From a virus, in IMG/VR virus record IMGVR_UViG_3300030331_000835, positions 1-23,641 of that record: a stretch of 23,641 nucleotides of DNA; one strand, given 5' to 3'. The position numbers were made by a program, and so were the translations under genes. This document shows, one piece after another, positions 6,186 through 11,809 of this stretch. Under the pieces are notes generated by a model. The model ran no database searches, was not told where the DNA came from, and saw only the letters and a list, made by a program, of their open reading frames with translations. Position 1 is the first letter of the stretch. The number at the start of each line of letters is the position of its first letter.

Positions 6186-6263
6186 TTAGTAGTAGATATA
6201 AATCCATAATCCGATTAAAAACCAACATAATATAGCTGTAAGTATTTCTTCTTTATCAGGCAT
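6186..6263 (-). CDS. Tiny single-span membrane protein, 25 aa
   Basis: The frame reads MPDKEEILTAILCWF then LIGLWIYIYY: a short acidic head followed by one hydrophobic segment of about 18 residues ending in tyrosines. Its ATG lies inside the last codons of the upstream 57-aa gene (8-base overlap), which suggests translational coupling at the end of a six-gene operon. Phage micro-proteins of this kind often act on host membrane proteins or lysis; nothing more can be said. The small size keeps confidence moderate. Confidence 0.55.
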   Translation of the reverse strand: MPDKEEILTAILCWFLIGLWIYIYY

Positions 6264-6429
6264 TCGACTTCTTGACCTTATAATATTTATGGCTTTCTGG
6301 GTATTTATCAGTAAATAATTCTACTTCTCTTTTACCACAATCTTCGCATTCTAGAACGCTTTGTAAAACACCATCTTTAGTAATCTTAAAACTATTACTT
6401 ATGTTATTATGTGGGCAATCGTTACTCAT
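6256..6429 (-). CDS. Small putative zinc-binding protein, 57 aa
   Basis: The frame begins MSNDCPHNNISNSFKI and contains ECEDCGKREVELF; the C-P-H near the start and the C-x-x-C in the middle would make a four-ligand zinc knuckle. The C-terminus is lysine-rich (YPESHKYYKVKKSNA). The ATG overlaps the stop of the upstream gene as ATGA, the hallmark of coupling in this operon. Function unknown; a small nucleic-acid or protein-binding zinc protein is plausible. Confidence 0.75.
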   Translation of the reverse strand: MSNDCPHNNISNSFKITKDGVLQSVLECEDCGKREVELFTDKYPESHKYYKVKKSNA

Positions 6430-6764
6430 ACTGTTTCACCTCTTGATAATACTCCATTACCTAAATAATAAAACTTGTTGTTTGTATCAGTTGCTAATGC
6501 ATATATATCTGAACCTTCCCAATTCAACATAATTTTATCTTCGGTTAGCTGTTTTATTGGATAACCACTATCTTTGTTATAGTCAATATGTTCTAATTGT
6601 TTATCTATCACATTAAACCACAACTTCCCGTATAGTTCTTCTATATGAGTAAAGTCGGATAATGCACCTTTAAAAATATGAATATCATCATGTTCTGAAG
6701 TACCCTCTTTATTGTAGCCTTCTTTAGGCACTTCTAAATAAAAATCATATAGTCTTTTACTCAT
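6426..6764 (-). CDS. Unknown phage protein, 112 aa
   Basis: I do not recognise this protein. It has no membrane segment. The pattern is mixed alpha/beta, with an N-terminal strand (RLYDFYLEVPKEGY), acidic middle and C-terminal strands (DKIMLNWEGSDIYALATD, KFYYLGNGVLSRG). It overlaps both neighbours by a few bases, in the middle of the operon that starts at 7362. Confidence 0.75.
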   Translation of the reverse strand: MSKRLYDFYLEVPKEGYNKEGTSEHDDIHIFKGALSDFTHIEELYGKLWFNVIDKQLEHIDYNKDSGYPIKQLTEDKIMLNWEGSDIYALATDTNNKFYYLGNGVLSRGETV

Positions 6765-6933
6765 CGCTAACCACCTTTTGTTTCATCCAAGCTACAGCAA
6801 TATCCGTAGCTTGTTTTTTATTTAAATCATCATCTAATTCACGTAACATTTGTGCTGCACCATACATATTCATTCGTCCTGATTCTTGCATAGTATCTAA
6901 CAACTCAAAATAAGATTTATATTCACTTTCCAT
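6757..6933 (-). CDS. Unknown small helical protein, 58 aa
   Basis: The ATG at 6931-6933 is preceded by GGAGG with good spacing; an in-frame TTG four codons earlier is less likely because it overlaps that site. The protein (MESEYKSYFELLDTMQESG...) is almost entirely helical and acidic in its first half, ending KKQATDIAVAWMKQKVVSDE. It overlaps the upstream gene by 11 bases. Function unknown. Confidence 0.7.
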   Translation of the reverse strand: MESEYKSYFELLDTMQESGRMNMYGAAQMLRELDDDLNKKQATDIAVAWMKQKVVSDE

Positions 6934-7168
6934 CTTTACCTCCAAAGCTATGTTTTAATAAAGTTTTTTCATCGTTACCAAAAAAGAAATTTATATCGTC
7001 TACCATGTCTTGGTCGAGCTGACAAAAACCATAGTGATAGCCTTCTTTGTTTCTTACTACAACTTTAGTCCCCCCACCATAATTAGTCAACGCCCAGTTT
7101 CCTTTACCTAGTCTGGTGTCATAAACATCTTTACAGATTCTAATATTCGATTTTAGATTATCACTCAT
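6923..7168 (-). CDS. Unknown small phage protein, 81 aa
   Basis: I do not recognise the family. The predicted layout is helix-strand-strand-helix: SNIRICKDVYDTRLGKG, NWALTNYGGGTKVVVRNKEG, YHYGFCQLDQDMVDDINFFFG, with a basic end (LKHSFGGKDGK). It is soluble. It starts just after the stop of the zinc-ribbon gene at 7171, second in a six-gene operon. Confidence 0.72.
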   Translation of the reverse strand: MSDNLKSNIRICKDVYDTRLGKGNWALTNYGGGTKVVVRNKEGYHYGFCQLDQDMVDDINFFFGNDEKTLLKHSFGGKDGK

Positions 7169-7170
7169 AA

Positions 7171-7362
7171 CTACCTCCCAATAGTTTTAGTATCGTCTAA
7201 TGTAATATACTGATACGCACCTTTATTATAAGCAGGTGCAATCTGTTTCTTACGCTGTTCAGCTAGTCGCTGTGCAGCTTCCTCGCCACACGATGTACAA
7301 GTCGAATAACCTAGTTTCGCTCGTGCGGTCGGTATTTTGTCTCGGCATAATGAACATATCAT
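7171..7362 (-). CDS. Small zinc-ribbon protein, 63 aa
   Basis: Two CxxC pairs, MICSLC at residues 3-6 and CTSC at 22-25, form a four-cysteine zinc site. A basic helix follows (EEAAQRLAEQRKKQ). Proteins like this are common in phage early regions and resemble DksA/TraR-type zinc fingers in layout, though the second pair here is unusually close and the family is not certain. It is the first gene after the promoter at 7396-7424 and has the AGAAAGGAG site. Confidence 0.75.
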   Translation of the reverse strand: MICSLCRDKIPTARAKLGYSTCTSCGEEAAQRLAEQRKKQIAPAYNKGAYQYITLDDTKTIGR

Positions 7363-7395
7363 AATCTTTCTCCTTTCTTAATTAAGCCTATATAT

Positions 7396-7424
7396 AGTAT
7401 ATTTACGAAAAAAGCCAAAGTAAA
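7396..7424 (-). promoter_or_regulatory. Promoter TTTACT-N17-TATACT for the six-gene operon 7362-6186
   Basis: TTTACT (7419-7424) and TATACT (7396-7401) are spaced by 17 bp, with TATATATAGG following as in the promoter at 6149-6177. It is one of the best matches to sigma-70 boxes in the window. Confidence 0.88.
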
Positions 7425-7427
7425 GCA

Positions 7428-7919
7428 CTACCACCATACGTGCATTATCGCACCACGTTTACCAGCAACACCAAGTAAAGTCGCTAGGTCTTTAACTTCG
7501 CCGTATGTATATTCATAACCATGTGCTGAATTATAAACGATATTATCATCGTCCATATCTAACCAAGTAGATTCATCTTCAGGGTTATCGGTATTTGCAA
7601 AAACACCATTTTCATCTCTGACAGTATGTAAAAATTCTTCTAATACTTTAGCCTGTGCTTTTAGCTCATCGCTTGTAACATATGGTGGGTCATCGTCATC
7701 TGATTTATGCCATATACCACACCCATGAAAGTCTTCATCGGACATACTCATAAGGTCATCAATTAAAGGCTCGTATGCTTTACCTCTAAATGAGCCACTA
7801 CTACCAGTTCCGCTCAACATACCCCCACAAAGATTGATATCTTTTAGGCGTTCATCATCTTCGTGCGTAAACGCTTTATCATGGTCGTTACCATGTACAA
7901 TATAACAATCTAATCCCAT
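7428..7919 (-). CDS. Unknown phage protein starting MGLD, 163 aa
   Basis: I recognise no named family. The N-terminus MGLDCYIVHG resembles the 'MGLD' start of several phage proteins of unknown function. A glycine/serine motif GGMLSGTGSSGSFRGKAY lies at about residues 32-49, and the middle is very acidic (DEDFHGCGIWHKSDDDDPPY; DNPEDESTWLDMDDDN). The C-terminus is hydrophobic and aromatic (GAIMHVWW). It follows a tiny membrane protein gene, with its ATG overlapping that stop (TAATG), and shares its promoter. Confidence 0.75.
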   Translation of the reverse strand: MGLDCYIVHGNDHDKAFTHEDDERLKDINLCGGMLSGTGSSGSFRGKAYEPLIDDLMSMSDEDFHGCGIWHKSDDDDPPYVTSDELKAQAKVLEEFLHTVRDENGVFANTDNPEDESTWLDMDDDNIVYNSAHGYEYTYGEVKDLATLLGVAGKRGAIMHVWW

Positions 7920-8002
7920 TATAATCTCCTCTCATTAATTATTATCATAGTTATTAATACTATCGATAATATCGTATAACTTATAATTTCTATAATTTCC
8001 AT
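7919..8002 (-). CDS. Tiny single-span membrane protein, 27 aa
   Basis: The frame reads MEIIEIISYTILSIVL then ITMIIINERRL: one hydrophobic segment of about 20 residues with a basic C-terminal end, so a small inner-membrane protein. It has the complete AGAAAGGAG ribosome site and lies directly behind the promoter at 8034-8062. Its stop overlaps the ATG of the next gene (TAATG), with that gene's AGGAG inside it. These signals support translation despite the size. Function unknown. Confidence 0.65.
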   Translation of the reverse strand: MEIIEIISYTILSIVLITMIIINERRL

Positions 8003-8033
8003 AATTTCTCCTTTCTTATTTTTAACTATATAT

Positions 8034-8062
8034 AGTTTAGTTACCAGCAAAACGAATGTAAA
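8034..8062 (-). promoter_or_regulatory. Promoter TTTACA-N17-TAAACT for 7919-8002 and 7428-7919
   Basis: TTTACA (8057-8062) and TAAACT (8034-8039) are spaced by 17 bp; the spacer ends in TGGTAAC, and TATATATAG follows the -10 box. Confidence 0.82.
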
Positions 8063-8069
8063 GCAAGGC

Positions 8070-8125
8070 GGAGAGCGAGTTATGAACAGGGCAAATAATA
8101 AGACCCCTTTGGAGACTCGCTCTCC
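8070..8125. repeat. 11-bp inverted repeat with alternative hairpin
   Basis: GGAGAGCGAGT (8070-8080) and ACTCGCTCTCC (8115-8125) are perfect complements around 34 bases. The segment 8111-8115 (GGAGA) can instead pair with 8121-8125 (TCTCC), so two exclusive foldings are possible, as in attenuators. It lies just upstream of the promoter at 8034-8062 on the minus strand. Confidence 0.7.
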
Positions 8126-8127
8126 TA

Positions 8128-8168
8128 TCAGGTGTGAGTAATAGCTATGCTAAACATAGTACACCTGA
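8128..8168. repeat. Hairpin with 8-bp outer and 5-bp inner stems
   Basis: TCAGGTGT (8128-8135) pairs with ACACCTGA (8161-8168); inside, CTATG (8145-8149) pairs with CATAG (8155-8159) around CTAAA. It is the second of four consecutive inverted repeats and has no gene inside. Confidence 0.68.
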
Positions 8169-8174
8169 ATAAAG

Positions 8175-8245
8175 TTGGTGACGAAACGTGCAGTTGGCTT
8201 TTCAGGGACTGCTTGTCGTATACTACCATTCCTGTTCGTCACCTA
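8175..8245. repeat. Hairpin with 9-bp outer stem and 5-bp inner stem
   Basis: GGTGACGAA (8177-8185) pairs with TTCGTCACC (8235-8243) and GCAGT (8190-8194) with ACTGC (8208-8212). The element could fold as a branched RNA of about 70 bases on either strand. It is the third of four adjacent inverted repeats. It does not fit a tRNA. Confidence 0.7.
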
Positions 8246-8255
8246 CTAAACAGGT

Positions 8256-8299
8256 GAGCGATAAATGCAATTAATAATAAACGGAGACATCTATCGCTC
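8256..8299. repeat. 8-bp inverted repeat overlapping the end of the 69-aa gene
   Basis: GAGCGATA (8256-8263) pairs with TATCGCTC (8292-8299), spanning the stop codon at 8271-8273. It may act as a 3' end stem for the operon above it, though no T-tract follows. Confidence 0.55.
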
Positions 8300-8480
8300 G
8301 GTCGGTGGTCACGGGAGTAAGGTCGCTAGTTTGCATACTCTTTGACATGTCTACCCAACAATAACCACCTATCTTATATGCCATCAAGTCTCGCCACGCA
8401 TCGTATTTTAACTTGTATCTTAGCCTACCCTTATTTGTGGAGCTTATCCCACTGCTTTGTAGGTAGCATATAATGTTCAA
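8271..8480 (-). CDS. Small unknown protein, 69 aa, TTG start
   Basis: The frame opens with TTG overlapping the stop of the MazG-like gene (TTGA), with only a weak AAGAAAGA ribosome site. An internal ATG 33 codons in is a possible alternative start. The protein has a basic N-terminal half (NKGRLRYKLKYDAWRDLMAY) and a polar end. The region is somewhat richer in GC than the neighbouring genes and runs into the inverted-repeat cluster at 8256-8299. I do not recognise it, and it may not be coding. Confidence 0.4.
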   Translation of the reverse strand: MNIICYLQSSGISSTNKGRLRYKLKYDAWRDLMAYKIGGYCWVDMSKSMQTSDLTPVTTDRAIDVSVYY

Positions 8481-8806
8481 TCTTTCTTAAATAATCCGTC
8501 CTCCAATTTACCTGTTCGGTCTTTTATTTCATCCCACACGTGTTCTAAACACTCTTCTAAGGTCATATTATGTTGTGCTGCTAATACAATCAACACCACT
8601 ACACAATCACCAATACCATCCATAACTCCTTGTGAATCTTTATAGGCTATAGCTTTGACAGTTTCACCTACTTCTTCCATAAGTTTCATCGTTTGTGCTT
8701 GTATATCGTGATACTTATAAGCATAACCTTTATACTCTGGTGAGTCTATAAGCAGACCACGTTCTTCAGCCCACTGTTCTATTTGTATTATTCTACCTTC
8801 TCTCAT
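8477..8806 (-). CDS. MazG-like nucleotide pyrophosphohydrolase
   Basis: MazG-type enzymes hydrolyse (d)NTPs to monophosphates and pyrophosphate. In phages they are thought to adjust nucleotide pools or interfere with ppGpp-like signals. The helical core shows the metal-binding pattern: MKLMEEVGETVKAI (EExxE at 44-48) and VMDGIGDCVVVLIVLA (ExxD-type second site, DGIGD at 63-67), then an amphipathic helix (MTLEECLEHVWDEIKDRTGKL). The length of 109 residues fits a single MazG-like domain. It is the fourth gene of the operon starting at 9582. With the hypermodification genes in this phage, a role in clearing unwanted nucleotides is plausible but unproven. Confidence 0.85.
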   Translation of the reverse strand: MREGRIIQIEQWAEERGLLIDSPEYKGYAYKYHDIQAQTMKLMEEVGETVKAIAYKDSQGVMDGIGDCVVVLIVLAAQHNMTLEECLEHVWDEIKDRTGKLEDGLFKKD

Positions 8807-8851
8807 AACTTACCTCTAAATATATATCTAAGTCCATTAATAGCTTTTTTG

Positions 8852-9094
8852 CTAAGATGTCTTAGATGTTTTGGTATCGGTTGAGGGGTACATTTCTTTT
8901 CCCCACTTTTCGATTTGTTCGATTGCTGCTTCATAAAACACTCCTTCGTCATGTTCTCTTGCAAGTCTTGCCAATACTACTTGTGCTTGCCATTCCGCTA
9001 AATCAGGTAAAATCTTTTTAATATCATCTATAGTAATTCTAACACCTAATTCAAGATGTGATAGCCTTCTATATGTATTAATTACTACCTTCAT
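8852..9094 (-). CDS. Unknown small phage protein, 80 aa
   Basis: The protein has a short N-terminal strand, then helices: ITIDDIKKILPDLAEWQAQVVLARLAREHD and FYEAAIEQIEKWGKEMYP, with a threonine/serine/lysine tail. This helical hairpin pattern resembles small phage regulators, but no family is recognised. Its start overlaps the upstream gene by 17 bases. Confidence 0.68.
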   Translation of the reverse strand: MKVVINTYRRLSHLELGVRITIDDIKKILPDLAEWQAQVVLARLAREHDEGVFYEAAIEQIEKWGKEMYPSTDTKTSKTS

Positions 9095-9290
9095 CTTTTT
9101 GCCTATCTAATCTAGTATCGATATTCATCAACATCATAATAGAGTTTTGCGTATGAGCGTGATGTAAGGCTTGGATAATATTTGTCCAAGCGTGTTGGAC
9201 TTTATCTTTAGCATTTTCATCATCACTTATATCACAATAAAAATTAATTATTCTTTTTATAGTGTTCACATCTTTACTTTCAACTAACAT
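9078..9290 (-). CDS. Unknown small helical phage protein, 70 aa
   Basis: The product is nearly all helical, with a histidine-rich part (IIQALHHAHTQNSIMMLMNID) and acidic spots (CDISDDENAKD). I do not recognise the family. It starts directly after the stop of the 96-aa gene and overlaps the next gene, as expected for a coupled operon. Confidence 0.68.
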   Translation of the reverse strand: MLVESKDVNTIKRIINFYCDISDDENAKDKVQHAWTNIIQALHHAHTQNSIMMLMNIDTRLDRQKDEGSN

Positions 9291-9291
9291 A

Positions 9292-9582
9292 TTAATACCC
9301 CTTACTCATGTGTTCGTAGCAGTTTTTACCATTTAACGATAAAGGTAAACCACATAAACATTTTTCTTCATTACCATAATGAACATCGAACCATATATCA
9401 AAAAAGTGGCTAACATCAGCAACTGTAATTTTCTTATAAGGTTCGTATATCCTATGGTAATCCCATATAGCTGAAGATACGAACTTATGTGCTCGTATTC
9501 TATCTTCATCTGACATATCTAAATAGAATGTTAACCTACTGATATGCCGTAATGTTTCGTCTAATATCTTTTGTAAATTCAT
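9292..9582 (-). CDS. Unknown small protein with C-terminal CxC...C motif, 96 aa
   Basis: Residues 1-75 are helical and aromatic (DETLRHISRLTFYLDMSDEDR, FVSSAIWDYHRIYEPYKK, HFFDIWFDVHY). The end carries CLCGLPLSLNGKNCYEH, whose cysteines and histidine could bind zinc. It is the first gene after a long structured leader (9583-9730) with a promoter at 9734-9762. It has the AGAAAGGAG site. The family is unknown; control by the leader structure is possible. Confidence 0.72.
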   Translation of the reverse strand: MNLQKILDETLRHISRLTFYLDMSDEDRIRAHKFVSSAIWDYHRIYEPYKKITVADVSHFFDIWFDVHYGNEEKCLCGLPLSLNGKNCYEHMSKGY

Positions 9583-9602
9583 ATATTCTCCTTTCTAAAA
9601 TC

Positions 9603-9682
9603 GGGTGTGTGCCAAGTGGGTCTACGTTAACCTTTGTCTTCCTTGGAGTTGCATGCGTAATTTTAAAACCTCTCACACACCC
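9603..9682 (-). promoter_or_regulatory. Structured 5' leader element, riboswitch-like, upstream of the 96-aa gene
   Basis: The outer stem pairs GGGTGTGTG (9603-9611) with CACACACCC (9674-9682), 9 bp. A second stem, CCAAG/CTTGG (9612-9616, 9642-9646), is directly adjacent to it, leaving a GCATGC-containing segment on one side. The element lies between the promoter (9734-9762) and the ribosome site, so it would be in the mRNA. I cannot match it to a named riboswitch class. Confidence 0.55.
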
Positions 9683-9686
9683 TTCG

Positions 9687-9721
9687 TAGCTGTAGTCAAA
9701 AATAATAAAATTCTACAGCTA
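9687..9721 (-). promoter_or_regulatory. Leader hairpin, 9-bp stem
   Basis: TAGCTGTAG (9687-9695) and CTACAGCTA (9713-9721) are perfect complements around 17 AT-rich bases. It would be the first structure in the transcript from the promoter at 9734-9762. Confidence 0.65.
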
Positions 9722-9733
9722 AAACTTACTAAT

Positions 9734-9762
9734 AGTTTACTTACCATAAACGCCAAAGTAAA
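9734..9762 (-). promoter_or_regulatory. Promoter TTTACT-N17-TAAACT for the five-gene operon 9582-8271
   Basis: TTTACT (9757-9762) and TAAACT (9734-9739) are spaced by 17 bp, with TGGTAAG just before the -10 box. TTTACTT/AAGTAAA (9736-9742, 9756-9762) also form a 7-bp inverted repeat across the promoter, a possible operator. Confidence 0.82.
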
Positions 9763-9765
9763 GCA

Positions 9766-10275
9766 CTAATAATAGCCCCCGATTTCCATAGCAGGTTCAT
9801 CAAACCAAGCAGTTATATGAACACCCATATTTTCAGTATATATTTTACGCAATCTATCTATTACTGGTTCAGGTGGCGACCATGCGGTATCAAAAGTGTA
9901 ATATAAAACAGTATCATCATCTATATAAGATAACTCATCACTGTAAGTATTCCACTTTGTTCCCCAATTATTTATTTGCCAAGTGTACCACCTATCGTCG
10001 TTTTTACCAGTACTAGCAAACTTCCAAAATGTACCGAGTGCTTCTGGGAATTCCTCATCTTTTACAGGTAGTTCGCCAACTTTACCAAGTTCTAATTTTT
10101 CTCCTAGAAAACCAGTTTCGTTACCAGTCAATGGTGTTTTCTCAAAATTTGGTTTTGGAACTATATTGTTTAAGTCAAAACAAGTTTCTTTAGAGTGTAA
10201 AAAATTTTTAATTTCTTTAGCTTGTTCTACTGTTTTACAATGTATTTCTATACGATTATGACAATGATTTGGCAT
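9766..10275 (-). CDS. DUF1281/Api92-like ferredoxin-fold phage protein, 169 aa
   Basis: The start MPNHCHNRIEI, the phrase FDLNNIVPKP, the NNWGTKWNTY motif and DTAWSPPEPVIDRLRKIY in this order fit the DUF1281 (YubB/Api92-like) family found in phages and plasmids: 'MPNHxxNRL...FDFNKIIPMP...WGTKWNAYD...F.TAWSPP.PV'. The function of the family is not known to me. It is co-transcribed with the upstream gene; its GGAG overlaps that gene's stop region. Confidence 0.82.
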   Translation of the reverse strand: MPNHCHNRIEIHCKTVEQAKEIKNFLHSKETCFDLNNIVPKPNFEKTPLTGNETGFLGEKLELGKVGELPVKDEEFPEALGTFWKFASTGKNDDRWYTWQINNWGTKWNTYSDELSYIDDDTVLYYTFDTAWSPPEPVIDRLRKIYTENMGVHITAWFDEPAMEIGGYY

Positions 10276-10277
10276 AA

Positions 10278-10628
10278 TTAACTCCTAATAGGAAAAAATT
10301 CCATATAAGGCTCTTCAGTATGACCTTCTGGTAAAAATTGTACTTTTTTATAAACATCATCACTACTAAGTTCAGTGCCTACACTTTCGCCTTCATCATT
10401 ATGTGCAAGTATCAAACCATTACCTGCGATAGTATGTTCACCATATTTAAAATATCGGTTTGGGTTTCTAAGTAAACCCTCATCATCTACATACATATCG
10501 TTAGTATCGTCTAACCTTACACAATCAAACGAACGACAATTTGTTAATTTATAAATTTCTTTATAATCACCGTTGTAATCTACCTCTGACACACATTGGT
10601 CAAAAGGGTCAATCAATATCGCTTTCAT
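10278..10628 (-). CDS. DUF3846-like phage protein, 116 aa
   Basis: The N-terminus MKAILIDPFDQCVSEVDYNG followed by YKEIYKLTNC, then a strand with NDMYVDDEGLL and a later GLILAHNDEGE, resembles DUF3846 proteins of phages and plasmids ('IDPFxxTVxExxYxGDYxEIYxLI...VYVDDEGL'). No function is known to me. It is the first gene after its promoter and has AGAAAGGAG. Confidence 0.65.
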   Translation of the reverse strand: MKAILIDPFDQCVSEVDYNGDYKEIYKLTNCRSFDCVRLDDTNDMYVDDEGLLRNPNRYFKYGEHTIAGNGLILAHNDEGESVGTELSSDDVYKKVQFLPEGHTEEPYMEFFPIRS

Positions 10629-10660
10629 AACTTTCTCCTTTCTTAATTAGTTATATAACT

Positions 10661-10689
10661 ACTTTACTTACCATTAACAGCAAAGTAAA
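10661..10689 (-). promoter_or_regulatory. Promoter TTTACT-N17-TAAAGT for 10278-10628 and 9766-10275
   Basis: TTTACT (10684-10689) and TAAAGT (10661-10666) are spaced by 17 bp and the spacer ends in TGGTAAG. CTTTACTT/AAGTAAAG (10662-10669, 10683-10690) is an 8-bp inverted repeat with a 13-bp centre, the same geometry as at 9736-9762. Confidence 0.8.
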
Positions 10690-10695
10690 GCAACG

Positions 10696-10899
10696 TTATT
10701 TCATTTCTTTTTCAGTAAACATAGTATCGATAGTATCAATCATACAATTAATAAAATCAGCTTGGTCCCAACGGATTTCTGGTTTTCCTAAAACTCCATC
10801 AGCCATTTTATCAACAACAATATTGTTAAGTTTACGGGCGAGTGCTATAGCATTAGTTTCTACAACAGTGCCGTCATGTTTAGTTATTATGATTTCCAT
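10696..10899 (-). CDS. Unknown small phage protein, 67 aa
   Basis: The protein opens with a strand (MEIIITKHDGTVVET), then helices (AIALARKLNNIVVDKMADG; DQADFINCMIDTIDTMFTEKEMK). I do not recognise the family. It lacks a conserved promoter of the TTTACT type directly upstream and instead follows a leader of three hairpins (10920-11030), with AGGAGGAG before the ATG, so it is probably read through from 11055-11426. Confidence 0.72.
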   Translation of the reverse strand: MEIIITKHDGTVVETNAIALARKLNNIVVDKMADGVLGKPEIRWDQADFINCMIDTIDTMFTEKEMK

Positions 10900-10919
10900 A
10901 TTCTCCTCCTATGAAAAGT

Positions 10920-10964
10920 GTAGTGATAGACTGTGACAAATCTAAAAAACCAATCTATCACTAC
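10920..10964 (-). promoter_or_regulatory. Leader hairpin, 11-bp stem, before the 67-aa gene
   Basis: GTAGTGATAGA (10920-10930) pairs perfectly with TCTATCACTAC (10954-10964) around 23 bases. On the minus strand it ends in ACTTTT shortly before AGGAGGAG, so it could act as a weak terminator or attenuator or mask the ribosome site region. Confidence 0.68.
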
Positions 10965-10965
10965 T

Positions 10966-11030
10966 GATTACCTAGTTTTTTATTCGGTGGTAATCGACCT
11001 ACAACTATCTCTTTTATAGTAGGGTAGTTG
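10966..11030 (-). promoter_or_regulatory. Two further leader hairpins
   Basis: GATTACC (10966-10972) pairs with GGTAATC (10989-10995). CAACTA (11002-11007) pairs with TAGTTG (11025-11030), with ACTAT/ATAGT (11004-11008, 11016-11020) as an alternative. Together with the 11-bp hairpin they fill almost the whole gap between two genes. Confidence 0.58.
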
Positions 11031-11054
11031 ACTCAAACACCTACTTTTTCCAAA

Positions 11055-11426
11055 TTATACTTCAGATAGGAAGCCTTCGCCTACTAATCTATCTTTGTAG
11101 AATCTGAAAATTCTTAAAGGGTCTTGACAAGTAGACAAGAATCCTTTCTTTACAGCTAATGCTACTAAATCTTGAGCAGTAAACTTGTTAGGGTCTAGCT
11201 CAGTCTTTTTAGCTTCATTAATAGTCTGTAATAGAGCATACATCTGCGGTGTAAAACCAGTTTGTTCGGGCATAGTGCCACTGAACTTGTAGTTTTTTCT
11301 CGCTGCACCTCTAGTTTTTGCGACAGGCTTTGGCACTTTTGTTACTTGTGCTTTGCTTATAGGCTTGTCTGCAACAACCTTTGGCGGCATACTCTTAGAT
11401 TTAGAAGTTGTAGTTGCTGTTCGCAT
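11055..11426 (-). CDS. Histone H1-like layout: basic tail plus winged-helix-like domain, family member B, 123 aa
   Basis: Residues 1-50 are low-complexity and rich in K, A, P, T and S (SKSKSMPPKVVADKPISKA; VPKPVAKTRGAARKN), like a DNA-binding tail. The rest is a compact domain, FTPQMYALLQTINEAKK, FTAQDLVALAVKKGFLS, then DPLRIFRFYKDRLVGEGFL. The last motif closely matches TPADIWTHYRKKLVNAGFI (3388-3684) and DPAVIFWFWKKYLEDNELI (11809-12027). The layout recalls histone H1 or other nucleoid proteins, but DNA binding is inferred. It has a member of the conserved promoter set and AGAAAGGAG. Confidence 0.75.
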   Translation of the reverse strand: MRTATTTSKSKSMPPKVVADKPISKAQVTKVPKPVAKTRGAARKNYKFSGTMPEQTGFTPQMYALLQTINEAKKTELDPNKFTAQDLVALAVKKGFLSTCQDPLRIFRFYKDRLVGEGFLSEV

Positions 11427-11480
11427 ATCTTTCTCCTTTCTAATGTTAATATTTCCTGCTTTATAGCAGAGCCAACCTTA

Positions 11481-11509
11481 ATAATAGTTATGAACCTCAC
11501 GAATGTAAA
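11481..11509 (-). promoter_or_regulatory. Promoter TTTACA-N17-TATTAT for the 123-aa gene
   Basis: TTTACA (11504-11509) and TATTAT (11481-11486) are spaced by 17 bp on the minus strand; a short hydrophilic leader with AGAAAGGAG follows. Confidence 0.78.
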
Positions 11510-11521
11510 GCAACAATATCA

Positions 11522-11809
11522 TTAAGCGATACGCCAGACTCTTATACCAGATTGTTCACCTAAAGTTCCAGCGACACCTGTATTTTCAAGTCTATAACGC
11601 AATACAAACTTCCATTCGGGTTCATGTTTTTTACAAAAAGTCCGAGTAGATTGTTGTAATCTGTTTTTTGCACGTTGTGCATTATCATCTTCTTTCAACG
11701 GTATAAATACCGAATCACCAACTTCCATTTTATGCCATGGTCGTTGACTAGATTTGCCCCTAATATCTGTAGGGGGTGGTATATTCTTTTCAATATAAAA
11801 TTTTTCCAT
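11522..11809 (-). CDS. Conserved small phage protein, 95 aa
   Basis: The order KFYIEKNIPPPTD, WHKMEVGDSVFIPL, RLQQSTRTFCKKHEPEWKFVLRY and GIRVWRIA matches a small protein type widely seen in phages ('IEKGIPIPP...MxVGDSFFVP...A.AA...G.KF..R...G.RVWR'). It looks like a compact alpha/beta domain of unknown function. Its ATG overlaps the stop of the 72-aa gene. Confidence 0.75.
   Translation of the reverse strand: MEKFYIEKNIPPPTDIRGKSSQRPWHKMEVGDSVFIPLKEDDNAQRAKNRLQQSTRTFCKKHEPEWKFVLRYRLENTGVAGTLGEQSGIRVWRIA

Noticed and set aside
8177-8243. Possible tRNA on the minus strand (acceptor-like 9-bp stem and a GGTAGTA segment like a D-loop)
   Set aside because: The inner stem encloses a 13-base loop, there is no T-arm with GTTCRA, and the terminal stem is too long for a tRNA.
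8256-8480. Group I intron in the GC-richer stretch beside the MazG-like gene
   Set aside because: I could not identify the P3-P7 core or flanking exons of one interrupted gene.
9603-9682. glnA/downstream-peptide glutamine riboswitch
   Set aside because: The conserved core of that class is not visible; only the general layout of a closing stem is shared.
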